64,000 nucleotides of DNA from contig JAJVDF010000419.1 of assembly GCA_022410635.1 (NCBI GenBank), positions 1 through 64,000 of the forward strand, given 5' to 3'. Source of the DNA: Tretioscincus oriximinensis. Lineage: Eukaryota > Chordata > Lepidosauria > Squamata > Gymnophthalmidae. Positions 1 through 10,420 of this stretch are shown piece by piece. The position numbers were made by a program, and so were the translations under genes. The notes below the pieces were generated by a model. That model was not told the origin of the DNA. It ran no database searches and saw only the letters and a list, made by a program, of their open reading frames with translations. Position 1 is the first letter of the stretch. Every line of letters starts with the position of its first letter.

Positions 1-1600
1 AAAGAGTGGGAGGATTTTCAACAACTCTCCACAAGTCCTCCTTAATTAAATAGCTCTTCATCTTCTGAGCCCATGCAAAGTAATTAGTGTCCGAAAGTGG
101 AGCCAGAGACATACCAGGAATGCTGGTCGCCATCCTTTCAGCAGGAGATTTCTAATTACAGCCACACTTTGTTTTTGGCAAAATAGTCACTCACAATTCT
201 GGAACAGTCTGAAACATTCTGGAACTTCTGGATACAATCTGGAACATCTGGAACATCTGGGCCCATAACCTACAGTCACGTGTTCTGCCCAGGGTGGTAG
301 CAGTCTAGTTCAACCTGAACAAACGTACTCACACGCAGAGTTTCTTTCCACCAAGGAAGGCCTCTTTTTATTCTTGCATAGTTANGTTCTTCTTCTTAAC
401 ACCACCACCACACCCAAAGCAATACCATTGCTTATATCCTCAACAGGACCAATTAGCTGATCATCTCATGACCATGAGGTCATCCTACCACCTGTGGGTC
501 ATGAGATTCTACTTATGTTCTTACCTGATATTTGCATACACATTTAAAGTGCAAACCTTAACATCTACTTGAAATGTAGATTGCNTATTACTTTTCGAAC
601 GGCTGAGTTGACTGCTCATCCCGCTCCAGGGCCGACACAGGGCTTCGAGAATGGATCTCTTAACTACTGTGCCGTTCGTACCTCAATAGACAATAGCATG
701 GAGTATTTAAGGTAAGTGGAGAGGCACTCGCAAATGGCTTATTCTGGATTTAAAGCCAATTCCAGAATAGGAAAAGAAAACGATTGGACAGGCAGTGGAG
801 TTGTTTGAAGATTGGGATAACCGTCTCTTTCCCCAGGAAAGCCAAAAGACTCGGCTAGAGGCTGCAGAACAGATGACCTCAGGGTAGAGAATAAACAGTT
901 AAGGACATCACATTTTCTGTTCCTCATTGTTTTGCTTTCTTGAACACAAAACAAGCACAGTACCCCAGGAAAAGAAAAATGTCTTAAGAACCAAAGGAAT
1001 ACATTCTATAAAGAGGTTCTGAAAAGCAATCAATGAACGTGCTTACNAAACCTCTGGGTGAAAGCTGTTCCAGAGCATGGGGGGCTTCACTGAAAAGACC
1101 CTCTGTTTAACAGTGGATCCTGCAGGATCGTNTGGTGAGAAGACCACCAGAAGACTATGGGAGGAAGCATTCTTGCATATAGGTGGAACACATGTCATTT
1201 AGGGCCATAATAACAGCTAGGTGTTTTAATTTGGCCTGAACGTTAATTGGAAAACCAGATCAGGTCTTTTAGGATTGGAGAATTAGGGACTGGGCCAGCA
1301 GTCTCACTGCAGTATATTTCTGGATCATCTTCAAAGATGAGCCTATCTAGAAATCATCGCAATAATCTACTCTCAGGATCACAAGAACATTGATTACAGT
1401 GATCAGATAAACTAGATTGAGAATGGATCTCAGCAGTTTAATCCGAGTTTGTTAGAATTGAAAGGAATCTTCCAGATTAATGAGTTCAGGAGTTAAGATT
1501 TTATCCANCAGAAACTTTATTTCTGACCATAGCGGTGTTCAGCCGAACAGTCAAGATGCAAAGATTCAAAACAGGTTTAACAGTTCAAAACCACTCTTTA
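1..1600. other. No gene recognised
   Basis: I see no supported exon here. A short imperfect direct repeat built on the unit TCTGGAACAT lies at about 190-262. The open frames present are short, lack splice context and have no family resemblance. The missing signal-peptide exon of receptor R1 could lie here or beyond the left edge, but I could not identify it. Confidence 0.4.
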
Positions 1601-1607
1601 TACAAGC

Positions 1608-1795
1608 AAGTACACTCCTACGTAAGGTAGGTGGGATGAGCTTTCGTAGGCACACCTACTTCTTCATATAGTAGACATGTCTACAAAAATCATGTCACTT
1701 TTCTCCTGTTAGTCTCCANGTGCTAATAGCCCCCTTGCTGGAAGACTTTCTTGTTGGTCTCCAAAAGGTGCTAAGAGCCCCCACTACGCTTTCAT
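1608..1795. repeat. Interspersed repeat sharing the block 'TCTCCTGTTAGTCTCCAAGTGCTA'-type
   Basis: Two adjacent copies of a block reading roughly TTAGTCTCCA-GTGCTAA-AGCCCCC occur at about 1708-1742 and 1752-1785. The same block recurs at 10049-10195 as a hairpin, at about 36045-36120 and at about 51310-51400. It is probably the end of a SINE-like element. The family name is not known to me. Confidence 0.5.
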
Positions 1796-1815
1796 TAAAA
1801 TTGATTGGTTTTATC

Positions 1816-2237
1816 CAGTGGCGGCTTGCCTCTGGGTTCATGGGGGTCCCGCGAACACTCAGAGATTAAAATCAATGATAAAATCTCCATAGAAAACAAT
1901 GGAGGACCATTGGCCAATCGTAGGCCTTCATAGAGGAGCTGCCAACAAATCAAAAAGCTCCAGGCAGCTTTTTTTATTGATGAAAGGGGTTGCCGATCCC
2001 AGACCAAACAGGAGGGCTGCCTGGGAGGGGCTACAGTCTCAGTCTCCGTTGAGGTGCCATTTTGTATTGGCATTCAACTTGCAGACTGAAAGAGAGACTG
2101 GTAAGTGTTTGAATGTGCCTCCCAGCCTCTCCTCATGTCGCTGAGGCTGGAAGAAGGGAGCTGTCTAAAGCCTCGGCGACATTAGGAAACCTCTGGTCCT
2201 GCATCCCCCCAATCTCAAAGTGCACTAGCCGCCATTG
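1816..2237. mobile_element. Non-autonomous hAT-like DNA element with 8-bp target duplication
   Basis: The element begins CAGTGGCGGCT and ends AGCCGCCATTG, which are imperfect terminal inverted repeats. The 8 bases before it (GTTTTATC, 1808-1815) and after it (ATTTTATC, 2238-2245) match at 7 of 8 positions. An 8-bp target duplication is the hallmark of the hAT superfamily. No transposase is encoded; the open frames inside it are incidental. Confidence 0.6.
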
Positions 2238-2245
2238 ATTTTATC

Positions 2246-3170
2246 CATTTTTACGGCAGGCCACTTTGAGATTTTACAGTAGAGATACTTACAAAATAGT
2301 TAGATAATAAAGAAGTCATATACATTTTTGTTGCTGTTATCTCCATCCCCTTTTCTAACCCCAGGAACCTTCCCATACTGAATTCCTCTGGGTCTGGTTG
2401 TTAGTGATTAAAGGGAAGCCTTTTCTTAGACCCAATATAGCCACCACAGTTTCCTGAATATCTTTTGTCTACTTCACCCAAACATTTCCTTCCTATTTTT
2501 GCCAAGAGTGAACAATATTCTAAAACAAACAGTATGCACCCAATAGAGAGGCATTATGGAGTTTTCTCCTCTGGGCACACTAACGGGCCTGCTTGTCCTG
2601 ATGAACATACGCGGTAATTCATAATTTCCATTTTTTTGTGGGTTTCTTTGCAGCAGGGAGCTTAAGAATTGATGCTTGAATGACCGCTAATGTAGTGTGT
2701 GAAAGAACTGATGAAGTAAAACCAATAATCTCTGCCTTGCAAACTAGACAAGTGGTGTATTTGCAAAAAAAAATGTTGGCAAACTTCCAAATTAGCTTTT
2801 AGGGCCAAGCAAAAGAATGTTAACAGTAAGCTTGAAGGAATGCAGAGGTGATGGAAACTATGTAAAGAGGGTTGCAGACAATAGGGATTTTTGCAAACTG
2901 TCAAATAGGATGGGAGATACAGATGCCAACAGTCAGAGATAAAACAGAAACGAGATGTCAACAAATACAATCTCCCACTAAAATTGATGTGTTATGATGC
3001 CAGTATAGAAATATGGGATAAAAAAATAAGTTGAGTCAGATACTGGTTATATACCTTTAGTATTGTGCAAATTCAATTGGCTTACGCATATTATCTGATA
3101 AGCCCCTAGAAGCCCCTAGAATGCGATGTATTGTAGGAGAGGTGATGTATTGAAGAAGGTAGGTCTCCTG
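2246..3170. other. No gene recognised
   Basis: AT-rich sequence without exon-like open frames, clear splice-site pairs or a repeat that I recognise. Confidence 0.4.
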
Positions 3171-3358
3171 TCAGTCTTCTTTTTTGCAAACTAAACATCT
3201 CCAGGTCCTTTCACCATTCCTCATAGGACATGGGTCTCCAGACCACTCACCGTCCTTGTAACTTTCCTTTGAATTTGCTCTAATTTATCAATATCCTTTT
3301 TAAATTGGGGTGCCCATAATTGAACACTGTATTCTAAGTGTGATCTGACCAAAATACT
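3171..3358 (-). mobile_element. CR1-type LINE fragment, interrupted by an L1
   Basis: Read on the minus strand this matches the 3' part of CR1 ORF2 seen intact at 20765-21290, including the stretch that encodes the RVTRMVSGLE-type peptide there. It stops at 3358, where an L1 has inserted, and resumes for a few dozen bases after 4260. Confidence 0.6.
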
Positions 3359-4246
3359 TTTTTTTTTTTATAAATTTCTTTATTGATAAATATGAAATAT
3401 GACATGTTAAAATTCACACTTGTAAGTACACACGTATATATGTTGAAACCAACCATTACTCCATTCATGTCATAAATTATGACATGTTAAAATTCACACT
3501 AGTAAGTACACACGTATATATGTTGGACCCCCTCATTAGTCAATACATGTCATACCATAAAAATGACCCTCCACCTCACCCTTAGTGCTCCCCTCCCTCC
3601 CCCCCTCTACTTGAGGATATCCAACTAAATATTACGTAATTCTTTTTAAATCCAGGATCCAGTAAATCATAAATGCCGTGGGTGAATACATCTTGTGAAA
3701 TATCACGTAGGTAATGAAGGCCCTCCACCTTACCTCCCATACTGGACGGGATACAATTCCCAGTCTTTTTAGCCTTCTTTCCCTTAAAAAGTCAAAGAGT
3801 ACAATTTCTGCCATATAGTCATACCAGGCTTCTAGGGTCCACTTTTCTTTCTCCTTCCATCCTCTTGCTATCTGAATATGCGCTGCCCTTATCCCTTGTT
3901 TGAATATATATATATTTTCTCTCTCTATTTGTCTTATGTTCTTGTTTCCTATAAGGAGCTCTCTTACCACTGGAATGTTCACTTGGAATATATTCGTGAG
4001 TTCCCCTGTAATCTGTTCCCAGAACCTCCTAACTTCTATACATTCAAACCACATATGTATGTAGGTCCCTGGTTCTGTATTGCAGTGCCAACATATTGGT
4101 GATGTATTGAGCATATGTGATAATTGAGATGGCGTCCTATACCACTTTGTCATTAATTTAAGTTCTCCCTCTCTAAATTTATTATACTTAATTAAAAGAA
4201 ATTCTTTCCTCCATATTTCCCAATTTTCCTCATTCATGTCTAAATC
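3359..4246 (-). mobile_element. 5'-truncated L1-like LINE, C-terminal ORF2 fragment
   Basis: A minus-strand frame at 3632-4291 encodes about 200 residues typical of the extreme C-terminus of L1 ORF2: a KWY-TP--L motif, then SPICWHC, then H-W-EC, then FW. The poly-T run at 3358-3370 is the minus-strand poly(A) tail. The 14-base sequence CTGACCAAAATACT occurs on both sides (3345-3358 and 4247-4260), so the insertion limits are exact. The 3'UTR holds a tandem duplication of about 80 bases (3396-3550). It is a dead copy of an L1-like family. Confidence 0.8.
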
Positions 4247-4768
4247 CTGACCAAAATACTGTAGAGAGGAATAATTATTTCGCATGATCAAAATTCTATT
4301 CTCATTGTAATAGACCCCAGATTATAAACGGAATCTGCCAAAAACTCCTCTTTTCCAAACCCATTAAAGNTGAGACTATGCTGTGCTGATTCATTTTGGG
4401 TTTTTTTTTAATTATGGCAATCCTACATTTAAGAAGAACTTTTGTTTTCAGTGTGGCTCTAAGCAGAACACTATTCCATTGTAGTGGTTTTAGATCTCTT
4501 CTTTGAACATGAGAAGGCAATCCAAAAGAGAAGGAAGAAATGCAGCTTCCTGGATTTGTAGAATTTTGACCAAAGAAAAATTTGAAGCCAAGAGGTGATG
4601 ACTTCTTAAGAGTTTCTGAGGAGAAAGAGTAAGAAATATATAACTCAACCTGGACACGGCATTCTAAATACAAGACAAAGATAGGAATAGAGCATTGAGA
4701 AGGTGGCAATTTGTAAATTTTTGAAGAGATGGAATGTGGTGCCATGAGTTATTTTGTTTCTTCCTCAG

Positions 4769-5080
4769 ATGTCTTCTGTGAAAGGATCAGTTACTTCTCT
4801 GGGGACCATGCCTTAATTTTGTGCGGAGCAGTGAATCCTCACGCCCAATGGTTCTGGTTCCCTTGGAATCGCAAATGTGCCAACATCAACACAGTCCATG
4901 TGGAAATAATGTGTGACCCCACCACACATCAGGTGACCCCTCTTCAGTTTAGCCAGCGCTTGCAATGCCTGCCGACAGGGTCACTTCTTCTCAGAGATGT
5001 TGCTATGAGTGATGAAGGTACCTACATCTGCCGCCTTCCCAATGGCTCAGAACATCACACAGACTTAGATGTGAAGACAA
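4769..5080 (+). CDS. R1 exon: Ig V-like domain 1
   Basis: The exon is 312 bases, phase 1 at both ends, with acceptor TTCTTCCTCAG and donor A|GTATGT. It encodes 104 residues. Immunoglobulin hallmarks are a B-strand cysteine (LILCGAV), a C-strand tryptophan (QWFWFP), and the F-strand motif DEGTYIC before the closing strand. The motif WFW-P----CAN is shared with Ig1 of R2 and R3 on the opposite strand, which is the strongest evidence that these genes are paralogs. Extra cysteines (FCER, KCAN, IMCD, LQCLP) suggest additional disulfides. One N-glycosylation sequon (NGS) lies near the end. The open frame runs upstream past the acceptor by chance. Confidence 0.8.
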
Positions 5081-5179
5081 GTATGTATTGAAGGTGACAC
5101 ACACATGACACTTCTGTTCCAGGAATGAGCTTGGTGACTCTCTTGCCATCAGGCCTCAGTTGTCAGGTCTTTGGCTGCG

Positions 5180-5410
5180 TCCTACAAATAATTTTTATAG
5201 AGATGGTAGCAATGAATTCATGCAAGTTCAGTGATCTACTCACCAAAAAGGCATGTTCTCTTGGATCTTCCAGCTACCACCATTTGTCCTACTCCTCAGC
5301 GGACATTTCTAAAACCCCTCAAAACCTGTAAAATGTGGGGCATTNGATAGCGTGGACGTGATAAACCTCACGAGACTTTGAGCCTTGATGTAAAAATTTA
5401 TTGGCTCTTG
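5180..5410. repeat. Block shared with sequence upstream of the R2 and R3 signal exons
   Basis: About 220 bases here resemble 35840-36010 and 51095-51320 in the same orientation. Shared phrases include GAGATGGTAGCAA, TCA-C-AAAAAGGC and TTTGTCC. In R1 the block lies in intron 1; in the - strand units it lies about 400 bases upstream of the signal exon. It may be a dispersed repeat or an old piece of the receptor duplication unit. Confidence 0.5.
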
Positions 5411-5924
5411 GCCCACAGAGAATGTTGGGAATTGTAGTAAGACAAGCACAGCAATGATTTATGGGGCCTGTTATGTGATGAGAACGTAATGAAACAGCGT
5501 GAGACACTGAAGGTAGGTGGGGCGGAATCATGAACATGTTTTTCTGGATTTAAAATAAGTAACAAAACTAAACATGTCATGTGGAACCGTCCTTTGAAAC
5601 CGTGCTTGGAAGACCTCCTCACTTTCTGTATGCAGTAGATCTGCCCAAACACATCTCGTGCAGGGAAGGCTCAACACAGGGCACAAAAAGTGAAGTCACT
5701 GTTGGGATTAAATTTAATTAAACAAATATTACTAGATACTATTAAGTTTTCCAACAGAATGTTTGTCTGGAGCTAATGCTCTCAAAATAATGCCAAGTTG
5801 CAGTTCACCAGTGTGCAGAGTGTCCCATGTGAATGCTTACACTTTTGATGGGACTGTTGACTTTATAAAGACCTTATATTCTAATATTGTTATTCTTAAT
5901 TTAAGTATACTGTCATTTTTTCAT

Positions 5925-6065
5925 TTTTATTTACATCAACCATTTTGTCTAATTGTTGCTTGCTTGCTTACTTATGTCCTGGTACTTTACTTACTTACAT
6001 ACGTATTTACATATTTACTTACTAACATTTATATTCTGCCTTATACCAGAGGACTCACGTCAGAT
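5925..6065. repeat. SINE-tail-like TTAC-rich stretch
   Basis: A run of TTACTTAC/ATTTAC units is followed by a sequence resembling the 'TATTCTGCCCTATACCCGAAGG'-type end of the SINEs seen at 12.0 and 21.7 kb. It is probably a truncated SINE end. Confidence 0.4.
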
Positions 6066-6262
6066 GATAATAAAATACAATAAAAACAGTGAAAAATAGT
6101 AGCAATGTCTTCAAGAAGAGGGGAGTTTAGGCTCAGCCAAAGGGCAGGATGAACAAGTGTCTTCAATAGGAATCTAATCATGTGGAGAGGGAGGTGGCGT
6201 AAGTGGAGTGTATGTATGGGAGGAGATGTTCCTTCAAATAGAAATTTTAAAAAGTTTTATTT

Positions 6263-6407
6263 ATTTGTTGTTGTTGTTGTTGATGATGATTGATGGTTGA
6301 TGGTTGATGATTGATGATTGATGATGATGATGATGATTGTTATTGTTGTTGTTTTGTTATTGTTATTGTTGTTATTATTGTTGTTATTATTGTTGTTATT
6401 ATTGTTG

Positions 6408-6484
<77 letters not shown>
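6263..6484. repeat. Compound trinucleotide microsatellite (GTT)n-(GAT)n-(ATT)n
   Basis: GTT, GAT/GATT and ATT repeats follow one another without interruption, with more than 20 uninterrupted ATT units at the end. The long Ile, Leu and Tyr homopolymer frames here are artefacts. A SINE-like end (CACCCTGGGACC) follows directly, so the repeat probably grew from a SINE tail. Confidence 0.9.
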
Positions 6485-6485
<1 letters not shown>

Positions 6486-6714
6486 CCACCCTGGGACCAA
6501 TGGTGAAGAATGGGCTATATAAATAAATTTAATTGGCTGACCAGGGCTAGGCCAGAAGCTGTTGCCATGGAATCCAGCATAGCCTAGCAGCAGGAACAGG
6601 AGCAACATAGCAAGGAGGGCAGCCTATGAGATAACGTACCCCCACAAGTGACCTGAGATCACATAGAGGGTTACACAAGAAAATTTCCCTCACTCTTGGT
6701 GCAGCCTTTTTACT

Positions 6715-6860
6715 GGAAGCATCATAATTTTGATGTCACTTCCGATATTTGCTTCATGGAAAATGAGCCCGAAGTGACGTCTCTTCCTGTCCCATCCAGG
6801 AAATGATGTCACGTTTGATGCTACTTTCTCTCCTGTCCAGGAAGTGATGTCACAAAACTC
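6715..6860. repeat. Short repeats of GGAAGTGATGTCAC-like units
   Basis: Near copies of (A)GGAAGTGATGTCAC, on either strand, recur four times. A similar cluster is present at 43025-43100. The unit contains an ETS-like core (GGAAGTG) fused to a CRE-like half (TGATGTCA), but nothing here shows regulatory function. Confidence 0.5.
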
Positions 6861-6994
6861 TCTGCCACAAGAACTGAGAGGGATTTTCCTTTGGAGAAAG
6901 CGAAGGAAGATTAAGCTGAGCTTTAAACTCAGGCAACAAGCTTTTTCCACTAGTAAACAAACAAATATTGTAGCCTTGTCTTCAAGGTTACATG

Positions 6995-7391
6995 TACAAC
7001 TGACCAGATTTTCTGAGGCCCAAACTGGGTAATAAATATTAATACTAATTTGCATATCCATTAATACGTAATTCATCCACCAGCACGCATATCCCTCAGA
7101 AATCCTCACTCGAGGAATCTGTGAAGCACTTGAGAATTTTCAAAGTGTGTGAGAATTTTTTGAAGTGAATGAAAAATTTGCTTTTTTAAATTTTTTACTG
7201 TGTGTGCGTGGGGGGGGGGGGGGGCTTTGACTTCAGGACCTGACCCCGGTTACCAGAGCCCCTAGTGGTAGTGCACTATTTTTTTTAAAAAAAAAATTCC
7301 CCAGAGAAATACACCCCCCCCCGGTGAGAATAGTGTGGACACCCCAAAATGGGTCCCCCCCCAAAAAAAAAGGGATCATCTGGTCAGCCTA
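6995..7391 (-). mobile_element. MITE of the TAGGCTGACCAGAT family
   Basis: The ends read CTGACCAGATTTTCTGAGGCC on the left and CATCTGGTCAGCCTA on the right, forming terminal inverted repeats. Internal landmarks are TATTAAT-CTAATTTGCATAT and a CTAGTGGTAGTGCA block. About nine relatives lie in this window. No coding capacity. The R1 Ig2 exon starts about 40 bases beyond the element. Confidence 0.7.
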
Positions 7392-7432
7392 CTAAAGAAG
7401 CTTGGCCTAATGTTCCCCTCTCCTCTTTTCAG

Positions 7433-7717
7433 GCTGCCACAACCATCTCCACGTCAGCTTCTTGAGGCTGAATGCATGGACTTCAGGGGTGAGCTGTGCC
7501 CACTGCAACGTGCGGACCTACCCAAACTCTTTTTGGTGGACGGTGAATTCAAAGCGGATAGGAAACCCACGCTGGGCAGCAAAGGGCATGTCTGGGGCTT
7601 TGGTGACTTTCGATTCTTCCATCCCTGAAGAGGCTTCAGGGCGCTGGGAATGCCACTCATATGCNAATGCCACTTGGGTCTCTGAAATCTGCATAAACAA
7701 AGGAACAAAGGATGCAG
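7433..7717 (+). CDS. R1 exon: Ig-like domain 2
   Basis: The exon is 285 bases, phase 1 at both ends, acceptor CCTCTTTTCAG and donor G|GTAAAT. The first codon is completed by the last base of the Ig1 exon. It encodes an Ig-like domain with the pattern SCAHCN (B strand), FWW (C strand) and SGRWEC (F strand), then a further cysteine (EIC) near the end. The CxxCN motif and the G-W-C motif are shared with the Ig2 exons of R2, R3 and R4, although overall identity is low. One sequon (NAT) spans an ambiguous N base at 7665. The hydrophilic end leads to the TM exon at 9673. Confidence 0.75.
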
Positions 7718-7799
7718 GTAAATCTGCAGTGCCGGTACACTGGGTGCCAGCGGTCAATAATAACAAATGATCAGCTTCCGGTTTCTCATCTCCCGGCAG

Positions 7800-7948
7800 C
7801 ATTTTTGTTTCTGGCTTTATGGGTGCCTGTTATACTTCTGCCTGCTTTTCTATGCCATTTTTTCATGGTGACAAGGGCTTATTATAAAAGCCTGGCCAGC
7901 CAGCAGCTTCACAAAGTAGCAGTAATAGCACCAGCAATCCAAATGTGA
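7800..7948 (+). CDS. Possible alternative TM exon of R1 (no ITIM)
   Basis: Only 82 bases after the Ig2 donor there is an acceptor (CTCCCGGCAG) followed by a phase-1 open frame. It encodes a strongly hydrophobic stretch of about 22 residues (FLFLALWVPVILLP...), then TRAYYKSL and a short tail ending at TGA (7946-7948). The frame joins correctly to Ig2. Related sequences at 8961, 15478 and 19224 keep the acceptor but not the same frame. It could be an alternative exon giving a tail without ITIMs, or a decaying exon from an older duplication. No transcript evidence is available here. Confidence 0.35.
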
Positions 7949-8471
7949 AAGTGAATCAAGAACTGTAGTTGTGCTCTTGGTGGGGCCTGCTGGGAAGTGT
8001 AGTCCAAGCAGTGGGCAGCCTCTTCTGTACAGCCCTTTTGGGGACCTGGCCTGCAGACTACAGCTCCCAGCCTGCACCATAGCCCTAGGTGGGAGAATAC
8101 TTTATTCCCAGCTAATCTACGCTCAGACCTGCCCATGGAAATAACTTTTCTGCTACCAGGTAGTTGTCTGAGGGATCTACCTATACTTGGCCCGCGGCTT
8201 GCGTCTGCCTCCCTCTCCATCCCAGATATCCAGCAGGGAGCGGGTAGCATCACAGGGACAAGCGGTGATACCAACTGAGTCATGCCACCGCCACTGCTAT
8301 TGTAGCTGGCGGAGATTTATCGGTGACCTGGCCTGGAGCCCTCCTGATGTTCCTATGCGGCAGGATACACACCCCACTGACGCGGACTTGACGCATGTGT
8401 GGTACAGCCTTGACTGTCCGAGCAGCTTGGTTTTGGATCTATATAAAGTGATGTGTGACTACGGCCTAATA

Positions 8472-8881
8472 TAGACTGACCCGATTTTCTGAGGCCCAAG
8501 CTGAGGCAATTAATATTCATGCTAATTTGCATTTGAATATGCAGATCACCCATCAACATGCATACCCCTCCAAAACCCCTGCCTGAGAATTCCACAAAGC
8601 ACGTGAGAATTTCTGAAGTGCACAAGAATTTTTCCAAGTGTGTGACAATATTGCATTTTTTTTATTTTTTACCGAGGGGAGGGTGCCTTCAGAAGTTGGC
8701 CCCAGTTCCCAGAGCCCTCTGGTGGTGGTGCAGTGAATTTTTTTTCTAAAAAAATATATATTTCCCCACCCCACCCCAATTTTTTTAATTTTTTTTTCCT
8801 CTGCAAAAAACGGGGAAATCACACACACACACACACACACACACGGGTTCCCCCCTCCAAAGGAGGAATCTTATCAGCCTA
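8472..8881 (-). mobile_element. MITE of the TAGGCTGACCAGAT family with a (CA)n tract
   Basis: Starts TAGACTGACCCGATTTTCTG and ends ATCAGCCTA, in the same orientation as the copy at 6995-7391. A (AC)n microsatellite at 8819-8844 lies inside. Confidence 0.7.
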
Positions 8882-8924
8882 CCTAAGAGATTAAGGCTGT
8901 TTCTCCATTATAGACAGCAATGAC

Positions 8925-9035
8925 AAATTACCAGCTTCCTCTTTCTCTACTTCTTGGCAGATTTTGTCTTTCCTGTTTTATGGTTTTAAGCTGTGTTTCT
9001 GCTTGTTTTTCTNTGGCAATTTTTCACAAAGACAA
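8925..9035 (+). repeat. TM-exon-like relic with conserved splice acceptor
   Basis: The acceptor CTACTTCTTGGCAG at 8947-8960 is followed by sequence similar to the putative exon at 7800, including TTTATGGTTTTAA. A phase-0 frame is open for 28 codons and hydrophobic, but its phase does not join Ig2. Confidence 0.4.
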
Positions 9036-9307
9036 GAGCTGTCATTGTAGTGTAGCCTGAACAGTAGGCAGCAGTGTTGGGAACCCCCAGAAATGAAATA
9101 TTGGAGAGGGAGCCCGAAATCTCGAGCAGCTCAGATTCATGCTGCGATTTTACCCGTCCTCTCTGGAGGCAGCCTTGGCAANCGTGTTAAGTCTGCACAG
9201 TTATCAGAAGTTGGAGAAGGGGAATCGATTGGCCTATTTGGTGTATGACATTTCTACTAACCTATTTGTATTCATAATTATAATGACATTTATTTATAAC
9301 ACTCTTT

Positions 9308-9468
9308 TGTTGCTTTCTCCAGGAAAAAACTCCTGTGAAGTAGGTGTGGCTGAGAGAGTTCTAAAGAACTGTGATTGGCCCAAGATCGCCCAGTTGGCTT
9401 TATGGAGGAGTGTGGAATCGAACCGGGAGACTACCAGTTAAGAGTCCAATACTCTAACCACAAACCAA
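9308..9468 (-). mobile_element. tRNA-derived SINE fragment
   Basis: Matches the SINEs at 11967-12229 and 21657-21905, including CCCAAGATCGCCCAG, TGGAATCGAACCGGGAGAC and CTCTAACCAC. On the minus strand the latter give the tRNA-like box B and box A regions. It lies in the intron about 200 bases before the R1 TM exon. Confidence 0.7.
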
Positions 9469-9672
9469 TATGGCTTTTAGTGAAAAATCACAGTAACGCT
9501 GTGATTTTTCTTATCATGTGTGATATCATTTTTATCTTTGTTCTTTGGTTTAATTCGTTATATCCTAACAAGTTTCCAAACATCTGACTCTCCAATATCG
9601 TATGTATAGATGTTGCTTCCATGATGAGGTCAACGATTTTAAGCTCCTCCTCCTTCCCTTGGACTACGGTAG

Positions 9673-9802
9673 CTCCCCCTACTGTCCAGGGTGTGAAGAG
9701 CATTGCAACTTACACCTGGGCATTGGCTGTCACTGGGCCAGTTTTGCTGGGAATCACCCTTGGAATTAGTTTTTGCTTATGGAAAAGACAATCAAGATGC
9801 AG
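9673..9802 (+). CDS. R1 exon: transmembrane segment without charged residue
   Basis: The exon is 130 bases, phase 1 to 2, donor AG|GTAGGT. The acceptor is taken as GACTACGGTAG at 9672 because only this one keeps phase 1 with Ig2; the stronger-looking CTGTCCAG at 9689 would shift the frame. It encodes a short proline-rich stalk, then a helix (TWALAVTGPVLLGITLG...) and the stop-transfer KRQSRC. The stretch LLGI followed by a basic KRQ is shared with the TM exons of R2-R4. At the position of their arginine R1 has threonine, so it has no adaptor-type charge. Confidence 0.7.
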
Positions 9803-9927
9803 GTAGGTAAAATGTTTTCAGTGGCGGCGATATTGACAGAGTGGGACGGGGATAATAGGCCTTCAAGCAATGATTTTCATGCATTTGTTTTGTTTTCCCC
9901 ACATTCTGTTCATCATGATGACCCAAG

Positions 9928-9997
9928 AAAAAACTGTTCTGTGAAGGATCCCACTGGAAGGCGTGAAGAAATAAGTGAAAGAGAGGACTTGGATGAG
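9928..9997 (+). CDS. R1 exon: cytoplasmic linker
   Basis: The exon is 70 bases, phase 2 to 0. The acceptor is CCCAAG and the donor GAG|GTAAAC. The first base completes the AG-A arginine codon begun in the TM exon. It encodes a hydrophilic stretch with many acidic and basic residues (REEISEREDLDE) and no tyrosine. The fit of both phases supports it although the pyrimidine tract before the acceptor is weak. A decayed copy lies at 16318-16405. Confidence 0.6.
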
Positions 9998-10048
9998 GTA
10001 AACACAGGCTAAATATTTTTAATTGCAGAGAAATAGCCGTGTTAGTCT

Positions 10049-10195
10049 AGTAGAAAGTCCAGCAAAGGGGCTAGCAGCACTTTGAGACTAACAGGAGAAA
10101 AGTGGGTGGCAGAAGTAGACATGTCTATGAAAGCTTATGCCACCCATTTTTCTCCTGTTAAGTCTCAAAGTGATATTAGCCCCTTTGCTAGATAT
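10049..10195. repeat. Inverted repeat (hairpin) of a SINE-like block
   Basis: The left arm (about 10059-10112) and right arm (about 10136-10192) are near-perfect reverse complements. They start with GCAAAGGGGCTA and end with TAGCCCCTTTGC, around a short spacer. Each arm matches the block at 1708-1785. Confidence 0.7.
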
Positions 10196-10420
10196 TTTTA
10201 GAATGTATCAGGCTAGAATAAGACTGTATTTATACATGGCAAAGATGCCTTTCAAATGCACCTCAGAGATAAGAACATAAGTAGTCAATTAACGGCTTTA
10301 ATTACATCAATACTATGCAATATCCTAGAGAGTCTCCTTAAAAGCAAGCAATATTTTATATAAGAAGTGAGAATTTTAATCGAAGTATCTGGGTAATGGG
10401 TCCCACAATTCAGAAAATTA

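Noticed and set aside
4302..4745. 147-codon minus-strand frame before R1
   Set aside because: Contains an ambiguous codon, overlaps the end of a CR1 piece, and shows no domain or paralog.
6311..6526. Open frames of poly-Ile, poly-Leu or poly-Tyr
   Set aside because: They are translations of the ATT/GTT/GAT microsatellite in three frames.
9690..9802. Alternative start of the R1 TM exon at the strong-looking CTGTCCAG
   Set aside because: It would require phase 0, while the Ig2 exon ends in phase 1. The acceptor at 9672 restores the frame and is preferred, though an unseen small exon could also do so.
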